Assembly (NCBI RefSeq): GCF_026222555.1
Contig: NZ_CP098511.1
Span: 2,213,501-2,277,500 of the forward strand
DNA length: 64,000 nt
Direction: 5' to 3'
Source: Aquimarina sp. ERC-38
Lineage (GTDB): Bacteria; Bacteroidota; Bacteroidia; Flavobacteriales; Flavobacteriaceae
The notes under the pieces are model-generated. The model searched no databases. It was not told where the DNA came from and saw only the letters and a list, made by a program, of their open reading frames with translations. Shown here one piece after another: positions 19,462 to 28,274 of this stretch. Both the position numbers and the translations under genes were made by a program. Each line of letters opens with the position of its first letter. Position 1 is the first letter of the stretch.

Positions 19462-19785
19462 TTACCCCAAAGTAGAAGGCGGGGGTTTGTTATAAACACT
19501 TTTGGGGAGTGTAATGCTAAATTGAGAAGTTTGATAATAATAATTCGTTTGGTACTCCGGGTAATCCAGCACCATATTTTGTAAACTATCAGTACTAGTA
19601 CCTCCAGTAAAAGGAGTGAGTTTATGAGAAGTAGTAATAATTTTGCACAACTCACAATTTAATCGATCGTCCTGACCATCTTCATCTACAAAATGTGAAA
19701 AAGCATGTACATTTACAATTCTAAGAAGTAGAAAAGCAAACAGAAAAAATAAGGTAATGCTATTTTTAAATATATTCTTTTGCAC
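19462..19785 (-). CDS. Small exported protein with a CxxC motif
   Basis: 107 residues. The signal segment (ITLFFLFAFLLLRIVNVHA) is followed by FSHFVDEDGQDDRLNCELCKIITTSHKLTPF, in which two Cys in a C-E-L-C motif lie near His residues. This is a common arrangement in short Bacteroidota proteins upstream of metal uptake genes. The C-terminus is Pro-rich (NKPPPSTLG). No firm family. Bases 19786-20225 upstream hold no gene; 19900-20120 is noticeably more GC-rich and may be a decayed insert. Confidence 0.6.
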   Translation of the reverse strand: MQKNIFKNSITLFFLFAFLLLRIVNVHAFSHFVDEDGQDDRLNCELCKIITTSHKLTPFTGGTSTDSLQNMVLDYPEYQTNYYYQTSQFSITLPKSVYNKPPPSTLG

Positions 19786-20868
19786 CTCACAAATATAGAA
19801 ATTAAAGTTATATCAAAATCTTATTATAATTGATAAAATATGTTTTTAGTGATTTTTGTGATGGGGTTGGGTTTATAATGTTTACAGGTATTTAAGGGGT
19901 TTGTCAATAAATTTGGGTGTAGTGGAAATCAAAAACGGCAAACCCCTCTGGAAGAACCCGGACTGGGGTTTGATCGGAAAGGAAGAAAAGAAGTTCCTGT
20001 TTTCCTGGGGTGGGGATTAGAAAAGGGCAGACCGCCCGCACTTCCATCAGAATTTTAGCCTGCACCATAGCGAACTGGTCAAACACTACTGGGCAGGAAA
20101 AAAGGACAGGCATTATGTACACCTATCCTAAACTATTAACAACCTTAATACGAAAAACATGTTAGCGTTACTGGAATATCTAGTTTTGTTGTGACGGTTT
20201 TTTGAAGGTTTTTTACTTTTATCAGATGAAAAAGAGGAGTTACGATTTAGATTTTAAAAGAACGATTGTCGAATTAGTCGTATCGGGCAAGCGTGTTAGT
20301 GAAGTTTGTAAGGAATATGATCTTGGAACCGGCATGGTAAATCGCTGGAGGCGAGAGTTTACTAAGAATTCTACGGATATAAAAAGTACCCAAGAAGTCT
20401 CGTAAATGCAGAAAGAGATTGTTAATTTGCGTAAAGAACTACGTGAGATCACTATGGAATGTGACATCTTAAAAAAGGCAGTGCGTATCTTCTCCAGGAG
20501 CGACCGGTAAGGTATCAGTTTATTGCTAACCATAAAGAAGAATATCCGGTTGAGAACCTGCCGGCAGGCAGAGTTGTGCAAGTATATGAGCGTAAGTAAG
20601 AATTCCTAATTATCATCGGGTAAAAACCAAATCCTTGGAAAAAACAAAAAAGTCTTTGATTTACCTTAAAGAACGTATTAAAATTTTATTTATACAGAAC
20701 AAAACAATCTACGGTAGTAACCGCGTTAAAAAGGCATTGAAATGCGAAGGTTTGTTTTACTCAACATCCTACATTGCTTTGCTTATTAAGAATTAGGGCT
20801 AAGAAGCATTCTTAAAAAGAAATACAAGGTTACTACGGATTCCAAACATAATTTAACTGTGGCAGAAA

Positions 20869-21876
20869 ATAAATTATAGGATTACCCATTTAAGTCTCAA
20901 ATACTTGTAAGTGAGGATATTATTTTGTAAATTATAGGTAAATATTTCACAAATGAAGATATTAAAAGAGCTTGATAGACAGGTATTTATAGATCGGTTT
21001 ACAACTAACGAAGATTGTTATAAGTTTTTGGCAAGATTAAAATGGGAAAACGGCTATAGTTGTAGGAGATGTAGCTCAACTGCTTACACAAAGGGCAAGC
21101 AACCTTATAGCCGTCGTTGTAGTAAATGCGGTTATGACGAATCTACAACGGCAGCAACCCTATTTCATAAACTTAAGTTTGATATCCTTAAAGCCTTTGG
21201 GATGCTCTACGAGGTTTCCACTAGTAAGAAAGGGGCAAATAGTATTTGGTTAGCAGAACGTTTTGGTTTGAACCAAAAAACAACATGGGCATTTCGCCAG
21301 AAAGTACAGTTAGCTATGGAAAGCAGTGAGCAGTACCCTTTAGAAGATGAAGTCCATGTTGATGAGTTCGAGATAGGTACACCCTAAAAGGGGGAACAGG
21401 GAAGAAGTAAAAGTGATACGAAAATGAGGGTAGTCGTTGCTTTTGAATACAGGGATGGTAAGTCTGGAAGGGGCTATGCTAAAGTTATAGAAGATTATAG
21501 CGCCAGGTCTTTAAAACCATTGTTTGACACGCATATAAAGAATGATGCCAGTATATTAGCGGATGGTTGGCCTGGTTATCACCCAATCAAAGAAGAATAC
21601 CCTGACTTGAAACAAACTTTATCAAACAAAGGAAAAAACTTTAAAATGTTGCACATACAGATCAGGAACTTTAAAAACTGGTTGAGAGGGGTTCATTCTT
21701 ATTGTAATAAAGAATACCTTCAAAAATACATCGATGAATATTTCTTTAGGTTCAATAGACGGAACCACAGGGTGTCAATCCTAGATAAAATAATAGAACG
21801 TTGCACTAGCCATGAACCCATAACTATCAAACAATTAAAAATCATTGCGAACTAAATGGGTAACCCTAATAAATTA
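20869..21876 (+). mobile_element. IS1595-family element with 8-bp target duplication
   Basis: The element is 20877-21868 (992 bp). Terminal inverted repeats are TAGGATTACCCATTTAAGT and, as reverse complement of the right end, TAGGGTTACCCATTTAGTTC. Both sides carry the perfect 8-bp direct repeat ATAAATTA (20869-20876 and 21869-21876), the duplication length expected for this family. It inserted into the IS3 orfB remnant. Confidence 0.92.
20953..21855 (+). pseudogene. IS1595-family transposase with one in-frame stop
   Basis: The frame runs 301 codons but contains TAA at 21385-21387 (codon 145). Upstream are the zinc-ribbon Cys pairs (CRRC and CSKC) and the first catalytic Asp region (VHVDEFEIGTP). 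Downstream in the same frame are ILADGWPGYHPI with the second Asp and RGVHSYCNKEYLQKYIDEYFFRFNRR with the last acidic residue. A CAA to TAA change in a Gln codon is the simplest explanation. The element's ends and target duplication are intact, so inactivation appears recent. Confidence 0.85.
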
Positions 21877-22274
21877 AATAAAGAATTTACTTCTTTAGAA
21901 TTAGGAGAGAAATGGGTCTCGGATATTACCTATATCAAAGTAGTGGGTTATTGGAATTACTTAACAACTATACTAGACTGGCTAATAGAAAGGTCATATC
22001 TTGGGTAGTAAGCCAGGATATGACTACAAAAAATACAGTCTTAAAAGCATAGAAAAAAGCTATCAAAGTAAGAGAGATTACTTCTAACCATATCTTCCAT
22101 TCCGATAGAGGGGTACAATACGCTAGTGATCTAATGAAACAATGCTTTACCAACCCCAAGCAAAAACCATAGTCAAAGTATGAGTCCGAAAGGGAATTGT
22201 TAGGACAATGCAGTGGCTGAAAGTTTCTTTAAAACTATTAAATATGAATGTCTTAACCATTATAAATTCAATAA

Positions 22275-22405
22275 GGGTGTACTACAAATTTCCATAAATA
22301 GAAATTTTTATGATTTTTCAATGTCCAAGATCGCTTAATTTTAGTGAGTTTTTGTTTCTGGAAAAAATCAAGTTATTAGTAAAACAGTATATTTGTCGTA
22401 CACCC
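22275..22405. mobile_element. 131-bp MITE family C with 8-bp target duplication
   Basis: Ends GGGTGTACTACAAATTT and ATATTTGTCGTACACCC are inverted repeats with two mismatches. The perfect 8-bp direct repeat TTCAATAA flanks it (22267-22274 and 22406-22413). It is non-coding and inserted near the end of the IS3 orfB remnant. The same end sequence occurs at 24476-24492 next to a transposase remnant, which is a likely parent element. Confidence 0.85.
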
Positions 22406-22423
22406 TTCAATAACTATATCACT

Positions 22424-23700
22424 AGTGTCCACTATAAATAATTAGATTTTCTTTGAAATTATTGATACTCTATAAGTTGTAGGGTTTTGAGTTGCGTGTC
22501 GATTTAAAATGGCTAGGTTAGTCAATTTTTAACTTGACACTTAGGAACCAAGGTAAATATGTATTCGCTCAACTACTAACTTTTTTACCGAAGCGTACTT
22601 TTAACGGTATTGTTAATAAGTATGTTCGTCATTTTAGTTGTTGGAACCAATTACTTTGTATGATATTTAGACAACTTACAAACTGTGATAGTTTACGAGA
22701 TCTTGTTGTTACATTAGATGCACATAACAAGAAATCTTACCATTTAGGAATTGGTAGAAGGGTTACTAGAAGTAATTTGGCTAAGGCAAATCAAAAACGT
22801 GATTATAGGATCTTTGAAGATTTTGCATATAACTTAATAACCATAGCAAACGCTAAACTTTCTGATCAAAATCCTAATACCGGACAAAAAATTTACGCCT
22901 TTGATTCTTCTACAATTGATCTATGCTTAAGTGTCTTTCAGTGGGCTAAATTTCGAAAATCGAAAGGCAGAATTAAATTGCACACACTTTTTGATATTCA
23001 GACGCAAATACCTAGCTTTATCCATGTTACCCCCGCCAACATTCATAATGTAAAAGCAATGGATCTACTAATTTATGAAGTTGGGGCTTATTATGTTTTT
23101 GATAGAGGGTATCTCGACTTTGAGAGGCTTTACAAGATTACAAAATGCGCAGCTTATTTTGTTATTATAGCTAAAGCGAACTTTAAATTTAAGCGAATGT
23201 ATTCAGATAAAGCTAACAAAGCAAAAGGAGTTTTATGTGACCAGATTGGAAAATTAACTGGTTTTTACACCTCCAAAAACTATCCTGATAAACTCAGGCG
23301 AATCAAATATTATGATAGCGAAAACAAAAGGACATTTGTATTCCAAACTAATAATATGGAAGCTACAGCAGAACATATCGCTTTACTATACAAAAAGCGT
23401 TGGCAAATCGAACTGTTTTTCAAATGGATCAAACAACATCTGAAAATCAAGTCTTTTTAGGGAACTTCGGAAAATGCAGTCCGGATACAAATTTATACAG
23501 CAATCAGCACTTATTGCTTAGTAGCAATAGTAGCACAGGAATTGAAAATCAATCGATCAACTTACGAAATATTACAGATCCTAGGAGTATCCCTACTAGA
23601 TAAAACCCCTGTAAATGAGCTATTTAAAAATACAGATTACAATAATGCCAATGAACTAGAATGTAAACAACTGTCTATCAATTTGTTTTAAGTGGACACT
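22424..23700 (+). mobile_element. IS4-type insertion sequence, copy 1
   Basis: About 1277 bp bounded by AGTGTCCACT at the left and its exact reverse complement AGTGGACACT at the right, with further partial match inward (TATAAATAATT versus TAAAACAAATT). A convincing target duplication was not found. It encodes the transposase at 22534-23691. Confidence 0.75.
22534..23691 (+). pseudogene. IS4-family transposase with an in-frame amber codon
   Basis: The frame encodes 385 codons ending at TAA 23691 but has TAG at 23458-23460. Before it lie an N-terminal GKYVFAQLL segment, FDSSTIDLCLS and FDRGYLDFERLY (DDE catalytic regions) and the K-x-R-W-Q-I-E-L-F-F-K-W-I-K-Q motif with the conserved Glu. After it the frame resumes GTSENAVRIQIYTAISTYCL and LLDKTPVNELF. 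The related sequence at 32042 has F-W-G-H-T-E-N-A-V here, so TGG to TAG is likely. The expected ATG before N-Q-G-K-Y is AGG at 22543, leaving only a TTG start at 22534; the start codon may also be damaged. Confidence 0.82.
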
Positions 23701-23726
23701 GGTGGCATTTTATATGAACTAAATCA

Positions 23727-23746
23727 CTATGGACTAAAGTCCATAG
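23727..23746. repeat. Left subterminal hairpin of the IS200-type element
   Basis: CTATGGACTAAAGTCCATAG forms a 9-bp stem with an AA loop. A matching hairpin (ATGCACTAAAGTGCAT, 24259-24274) lies on the other side of the transposase gene. Paired subterminal hairpins are the ends recognised by Y1 transposases. Confidence 0.7.
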
Positions 23747-23790
23747 GTTTGTAAATCCGACTAAAGTCATCAGTACGCAAGCTTTACCGA

Positions 23791-24222
23791 TCACTCAAGT
23801 ATGAAGTTCCCACTGTCATTGCCGGACTTCCTGTGATGCTTTAAATACTCGTTCACCATAGTATCAGTAATATTACCAGTACTCCAACATCCAAAACCTA
23901 TAGCCCAAAAATGCCTGCCCCAGTAACGCTTGTGCAGTTCAGGAAATTCTTGTTGAAGCCGTCTTGAACTCCTTTCCTTTAGCTTTTTTACCAAACTACT
24001 GATATCTTGGGAAGGACGATATTCTATATGCATATGAACATAGTCTTTGCTTACAACTCCCTTAAGAATTTGAACACCTTCTGCATCACAAACCTGGATC
24101 AAAAGCTCCCTACACTTTCTTTGAACATCTCCAATTAAAACGGCATACCTATATTTGGTACTCCATACTATATGTACGGTAAGCCTCGATACTGTATGAC
24201 CATTTACCCTTTGTCCTGACAT
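23791..24222 (-). CDS. tnpA: IS200/IS605-family Y1 transposase
   Basis: 143 residues from ATG 24222, chosen because the family begins M-S-x-x-R; upstream residues up to 24264 overlap the hairpin. It has the HUH metal site (VHMHIEY, residues 63-65 HMH) and the nucleophile Tyr126 in NEYLKHH. This is a single-strand transposase of full family length and appears intact, unlike the other transposases here. It should bind the hairpins at 23727 and 24259. No tnpB/IscB partner is present. Confidence 0.9.
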   Translation of the reverse strand: MSGQRVNGHTVSRLTVHIVWSTKYRYAVLIGDVQRKCRELLIQVCDAEGVQILKGVVSKDYVHMHIEYRPSQDISSLVKKLKERSSRRLQQEFPELHKRYWGRHFWAIGFGCWSTGNITDTMVNEYLKHHRKSGNDSGNFILE

Positions 24223-24258
24223 CAAACAAAGGTAGGTTTTTTTAGAAGCTAAAGCGAG

Positions 24259-24274
24259 ATGCACTAAAGTGCAT
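24259..24274. repeat. Right subterminal hairpin of the IS200-type element
   Basis: ATGCACTAAAGTGCAT, a 7-bp stem with an AA loop, similar in core (CACTAAAGTG/GACTAAAGTC) to the hairpin at 23727. Confidence 0.65.
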
Positions 24275-24305
24275 AGTTTTAACTATTTCTGTGACCAATA
24301 AATAA

Positions 24306-24492
24306 CCGTAAATCGTATGAATCTGCTCATAAAGATGTATTACAACAACGCTTGAAACTATCAGGTCAGCGATGGACTATGGAAGGGTTCCAACAAATGG
24401 CACAATTCAGAGTGGTATACAAAAGCAAACAAGAACACAGGATTAAACAATTATGTCAAAATGCAGTATAAAAGGAAATTTGTCGTACACCC
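24306..24492 (+). pseudogene. C-terminal remnant of a transposase plus its right inverted repeat
   Basis: A ~50-codon open stretch ends at TAA 24473 and reads ...ESAHKDVLQQRLKLSGQRW... through QQMAQFRVVYKSKQ. G-Q-R-W near the C-terminus is seen in several transposase families, and I cannot name this one. Four bases later comes AAATTTGTCGTACACCC, identical in core to the ends of MITE C. The left part of the element is lost, perhaps through the adjacent IS200 insertion. Confidence 0.55.
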
Positions 24493-24900
24493 TTGAAGAA
24501 AGATAATCTGTTTTTAGGTAATTTTTTCTTACCTGCTTTTTTACCAATTCGTATCCCATAATATGGTAGAGCTTCAGGTAAAGTACTGTATGCACCTGTA
24601 TACCTTCGATTTTTAAGTTCTCCACAGAGAGTTGCTATTAGTATATCTGGTTTTTAATCCATTCTGGTATTTAATGTATTGAAAGCAGTAAGCACTACAT
24701 TTTTTCCAATAAACTTTTCTTGGAAGTGCATCATGATCAAAGTATTTTCTAACAGTTTCTCTATGGATATTAAGGTTTCTAGTAATAGCTCTAGTGGAAT
24801 ACCCTTCTTTCTGTATTTTCTTTGCCTGCAAAAATCTTTATTTGAATTTACTATTAATGGTTTATTTTGTTGTAAAGGTCTTGTTTCATCTGACTTAGAA
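24493..24900 (-). pseudogene. HTH-containing transposase fragment (ISL3/IS21-like)
   Basis: In pieces on the minus strand: QAKKIQKEGYSTRAITRNLNIHRETVRKYFDHDALPRK, a clear transposase-type HTH (24700-24831), then in shifted frames L-W-R-E and Y-T-G-A-Y-S-T-L-P-E-A. It is broken by frameshifts and by the element ending at 24492. Family assignment between ISL3 and IS21 is uncertain. From 24900 to 25499 I see no gene; TATATTTG at 25232-25239 fits the Bacteroidota -7 box, but no good -33 partner is present. Confidence 0.5.
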
Positions 24901-25499
24901 ACATGAATAGTATCAAAGACTCTACTTAACCTATTGTATTCTCAATTTTTTCATATTTACAGTATTAAATTTACAATTTAAGTAGCTGTCTTAAAAATGG
25001 AGAGTATTATAATGTATATAATTAGGAGTCCACCAAAAGGGAATTTTAATTCAAAGAGTTTTTATTTCTTATCAACTATCTACTAATAAGATGAATTTAA
25101 AAAAGTTATATTATTGTTAATTCTAACAATCCTTTTTTTGTAAGTTTTTAAAAATCATATGCTTATTTATTTTTTAAACAAACAAATAATCACTTAAGGT
25201 TAAACCGTAACAGTTTAAGTAAATACTTTCTTATATTTGTTTATATATGAATAGTAAATCAAGTTCATATTTTTATCTCATAGTAGTCTGTTAGTTATTA
25301 ATCACTTGTAATAGTATATAATTAATTGTTAGTGAAAATTTTATTTCAAAGCTGAAATTTTAATTATTCTCTAATTTTATATTGATCACATTTTTTTAAC
25401 AGAAGGAATTATGTGAGCCAAAAAGGCGAAGCCTTGTTTTATATCTACTCCATCTTTTATTTTTCTTATGTTAATCAACTTATTCAAATAGATAAGCCT

Positions 25500-26019
25500 A
25501 TGTCAAAAAATTTTAAATCTGGTTGGTATGTTCTTTATGTACAATTATGCCACGAGAAAAAAGTTCATAACCTTTTAGAAGAAAATCAATTAGAATCTTT
25601 TCTGCCAATGATTAAAACCGTAAGGGAATGGAGTGATCGAAAAAAAACGATATTTAAACTTCTTTTTCTATCTTACTTTTTTGTAAAGGTCAGTTCATCT
25701 TTAGAACACCATAAATCACTTTCTGTAGATGGTGCCTATAGATATGTGCATTTTGGTTAAAAATATGCACAAGTTACTGAAAAAGAGATTCTACAGATTA
25801 GACATTTGATTAAAACAAATGATAATTAAAATTAACTCAACTTCCCTAATAGTTGGAGAAATGAGAACAATAAATACCGGAGCACTTTCTGGGATTGAAT
25901 GCAAAGTACTTAAAGTAAATAATATTAATAAAATAGTTGTTAGAGTAAATTCTTTAAAATTAAATATTATGGCAAGTGTATCTTCATATTTTCTTGCTAA
26001 ATCCTTGGTAACAAACTAA
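25500..26019 (+). pseudogene. Specialised NusG/UpxY-type antiterminator, broken
   Basis: The first part (25500-25760) is a NusG N-terminal (NGN) domain: SGWYVLYVQLCHEKKVHNLLEENQLESFLPMIKTVREWSDRKK in segments, ending YRYVHFG then TAA. The same frame continues KYAQVTEKEILQIRHLIKTNDN to a second stop. A +1 frame (25819-26019) then gives GEMRTINTGALSGIECKVLKV, a KOW-type domain. One nonsense codon and one frameshift thus separate two recognisable NusG domains. Members of this family (RfaH, UpxY, LoaP) act at the head of long operons to prevent early termination, and this one precedes a more than 37-kb assembly-line operon. ATG 25500 is preferred over the upstream GTG because the domain starts there. 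Bases 26020-26338 show only a 22-codon open frame (26230) and no gene. Confidence 0.75.
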
Positions 26020-26338
26020 AGTAGTGTATCTGTAATTTAATTTCTCATAGAGGGTTTAATATATTAAGTTTTGCATTAAAAAATACCTTTTTAGAATATA
26101 CCTTGCAAGCTTGCTCCCGGAATATGCATATTCACAATAGTACTAATCTTAATAGTTATATTATATACGATAAAGAAGTAACTTTACCATAGGACTAATA
26201 TTAAGTATTCCTACTACATTTTTTATGTACTTAGAAGAAATTCAAGAGGTCAAAAACACAGATATAAAAGCTCTACAATTGTTTTTGCAATAAATAATAG
26301 CCTAAAAGAAAATCATTAATACGTAAAACCTTAATATT

Positions 26339-27244
26339 ATGAAAATTGATTTAACAGCAGAAGAAAAAAAGAAATTCTTTGAACAAGGATTTATAGGGCC
26401 TTTTAAACTTTATGAGCCTAAAGAAGCAAAAAACATTTTTAAGCAAATCAGAATTAAAAGTGCAGACACTTCCAATACTCTTCATAATAACCCACTTAAC
26501 TATGATCGGCATTTTGATATATCGGAGCTAACAAATCATATATGTCATCCAGGCATTGTAGATAGGTTAAGTAGTATTATGGGCGAAGATGTAATTTTAT
26601 GGAGGATGGAATACTTTCCTAAGTATCCTGGTAGTAAGGGGACCGAGTGGCATCAAGTACAGGATTATAGTTATGCTACAGGTAAACCTCAACTTATTCC
26701 TACAGATACAACATCGGGGATACCTTTTGATCTTACTGTTTGGACTTGTTTTACAGAATCTACAAGAAAAAATGGTTGTTTAAAATTAATGCCAGGGTCA
26801 CATAATAAAATGTTTTTTGATGAAACCAAGAAACCAAGCGAAGGAAGGAATAAATTATATACCGCAGTAGATTCTGATACTGGTTTTTATGGGTATAATT
26901 TTTCTGATTTTAAGGTAGACAATAATTGGCAACCAGATGAATCCAAAGCTGTAGTTATGGAAATGGAACCTGGAGAATGTGTTATTTTTTCTGCAAGATG
27001 TATGCATTCTTCTTTCCCTAATACTTCAGAAAGATCAACTAGATTCGCAGTAGCCTGTCGTTATGTACAAAGTCATGTTAAAGTATATCCCGATACTAAC
27101 GAATTTAGAGCTCATGGCTCTGATTTTGATTTAAGTAGATGGGGATGTGTCCAAGTAAGTGGAGTGGATAAATATGGCCATAATAAATTTAGAACAGATA
27201 ATAATTTAGGGCAACCATTTCCTGTTTTGGAGCCAACAAAATAA
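26339..27244 (+). CDS. SyrB2-like non-haem Fe(II)/2-oxoglutarate halogenase
   Basis: 301 residues of the PhyH superfamily, collinear with SyrB2-type chlorinating enzymes. Shared segments include L-T-A-E-x-x-x-x-F-x-x-x-G-F-I-G-P-F, N-Y-D-R-H, FFPKYPG-like (YFPKYPGSKGTEWHQ), GKPQ, the V-W-T-x-F-T core, NWxPDES and C-x-H-x-S-x-P. Iron ligands are His105 and His223; Arg235 is the likely 2-oxoglutarate partner. Position 107, Asp or Glu in hydroxylases, is Val (H-Q-V), leaving room for a halide as in SyrB2 (Ala). These enzymes chlorinate unactivated carbons of aminoacyl groups bound to carrier proteins; valine and isoleucine here are candidate substrates. First intact gene of the cluster, with the thioesterase following after an IS. 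Confidence 0.88.
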   Translation: MKIDLTAEEKKKFFEQGFIGPFKLYEPKEAKNIFKQIRIKSADTSNTLHNNPLNYDRHFDISELTNHICHPGIVDRLSSIMGEDVILWRMEYFPKYPGSKGTEWHQVQDYSYATGKPQLIPTDTTSGIPFDLTVWTCFTESTRKNGCLKLMPGSHNKMFFDETKKPSEGRNKLYTAVDSDTGFYGYNFSDFKVDNNWQPDESKAVVMEMEPGECVIFSARCMHSSFPNTSERSTRFAVACRYVQSHVKVYPDTNEFRAHGSDFDLSRWGCVQVSGVDKYGHNKFRTDNNLGQPFPVLEPTK

Positions 27245-27267
27245 TAAAATCAATTGATTAGTCGGAA

Positions 27268-28229
27268 TTGCACCAGTAATAATATTTAGCTATCTTGATA
27301 ACAAAAGAGAAATGTATGAATATTTTGAAGTTCGTAGAATAGTTCCCTGACGAAAAATCCTGTCGTGACAACGTTGTAAAGGCTCGTAACGCCGAAGGCG
27401 TTGTGTGCAAGAGGTGCTATGGCAAGAAGCATTATTGGCTAAAGGGCAAATGGGCATGGCAGTGCTCAGCCTGTAACTTCAGGATCTCCCTGCGCAGCGG
27501 GACCATAATGGAGAACTCTAATCTTCCCGTTAGGACCTGGTATCTCGCGATGGCGTTCATGACCTATTCCAAAGAGGGGATCTCGGCCACGGAACTACAA
27601 AGACAGCTTGGCTACTCGAGGTACAATACCATTTGGTCGCTGATACACAGGATAAGGGGCGCCATGGGCAAGAGGGATGCGCTCTATGACTTGGAAAGGA
27701 TGATAGAATTCGATGAGGGATACTTTGAGAAGGCCACCAGTAAGGCAGAGCAAAAGAACCTGAAGCGTGGCAGGGGCAGCCAGAGACAGTCCAATGTGGC
27801 GGTCATGGCCGAATCGACAAAACTGGAAGACCCGAAATCGGGCAAGAAGGATAGCCAGTGCAGGTATTTCAAGATGCAGGTTCTGGGCTCGTATAATAAG
27901 GACGAGGTGAACCAACTGGTAAGAGAGAACATTGACGAACTGAGCATTGTCTTCAGTGACCAGAGTACAAGCTACGTGGACATATCCGATTATGTCGAAG
28001 TACACGTTACAGAGAGATCGGGCAGGGAGACCACGGTATCAACCCTAAAACAGGTGCATATCGCAATAAGCAATGCAAAGAGGACACTGCTGGGCATTTA
28101 CCACAAAATCGATGGCAAATATTTACAGAGCTATCTCGATGAGTTTTGCTATAAGCTCAACAGGAGGTATTTAGGGGAGCAGCTATTCGATAGACTAGTA
28201 GTAGCGGTAACTCATTAATACTGGTGCAA
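27268..28229 (+). mobile_element. IS1595-family (ISXO2-like) element inside the cluster
   Basis: Inverted ends TTGCACCAGTAATAAT and, from the right, TTGCACCAGTATTAAT enclose 962 bp between the halogenase and thioesterase genes. No flanking 8-bp duplication was found. Its GC content is visibly higher than the AT-rich genes on both sides, pointing to recent arrival. Confidence 0.82.
27316..28218 (+). pseudogene. ISXO2-like transposase with an in-frame amber codon
   Basis: The frame from ATG 27316 reads MNILKFVE, then TAG (27340-27342), then FPDEKSCRDNVVKARNAEGVVCKRC and on without interruption to 28218. A CAG to TAG change at codon 9 explains this. The remaining frame has the zinc ribbon (CKRC, CSAC), IEFDEGYFE with the first Asp, FSDQSTSYVD with the second, and YLDEFCYKLNRR with the last acidic residue. 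Internal re-initiation at a later start would lose part of the zinc ribbon. Confidence 0.83.
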
Positions 28230-28274
28230 AAGCGTTTAATCAATAAAAATCAATATTCAAAATTAATAAATCTT

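Larger units (their letters stand above)
20226..22423 (+). pseudogene. IS3-family orfA/orfB remnant, split by nested insertions
   Basis: OrfA starts at ATG 20226 (MKKRSYDLDFKRTIVELVVSGK...), an IS3-type HTH. It has an in-frame TAA at 20403-20405, then continues MQKEIVNLRKELREITMECDILKKAVRIF to TAA 20510, including the leucine-zipper-like end. OrfB fragments follow: YQFIANHKEEYPVEN, then KTIYGSNRVKKALKCEGL. After the IS1595 insertion come SDITYIKV, HSDRGVQYAS and AESFFKTIKYECL, which together hold the D, D and E of the DDE triad in three different frames. The gene is split by IS1595 (20877-21868) and a MITE (22275-22405) and cannot encode an active enzyme. Confidence 0.8.

Noticed and set aside
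19904..20122. 72-codon minus-strand open frame
   Set aside because: No signal, motif or ribosome site. The segment is GC-richer than its surroundings and may be a decayed insert, but no gene can be supported.
20240..20581. 113-codon minus-strand open frame
   Set aside because: Antisense to the IS3 orfA remnant, whose plus-strand HTH is recognisable.
26339..27244. Ordinary phytanoyl-CoA dioxygenase/hydroxylase
   Set aside because: The iron-binding carboxylate is replaced by Val (H-Q-V), and the collinear match to SyrB2 is much closer than to hydroxylases.
23458..27342. Recoding of UAG as a sense codon
   Set aside because: The in-frame stops are confined to mobile-element and NusG-type remnants and include UAA, while all long biosynthetic genes read without internal stops. 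Decay is simpler.
27595..28005. 136-codon minus-strand open frame
   Set aside because: It overlaps the well-supported ISXO2-like transposase and shows no family motif; it is a shadow frame in GC-richer DNA.
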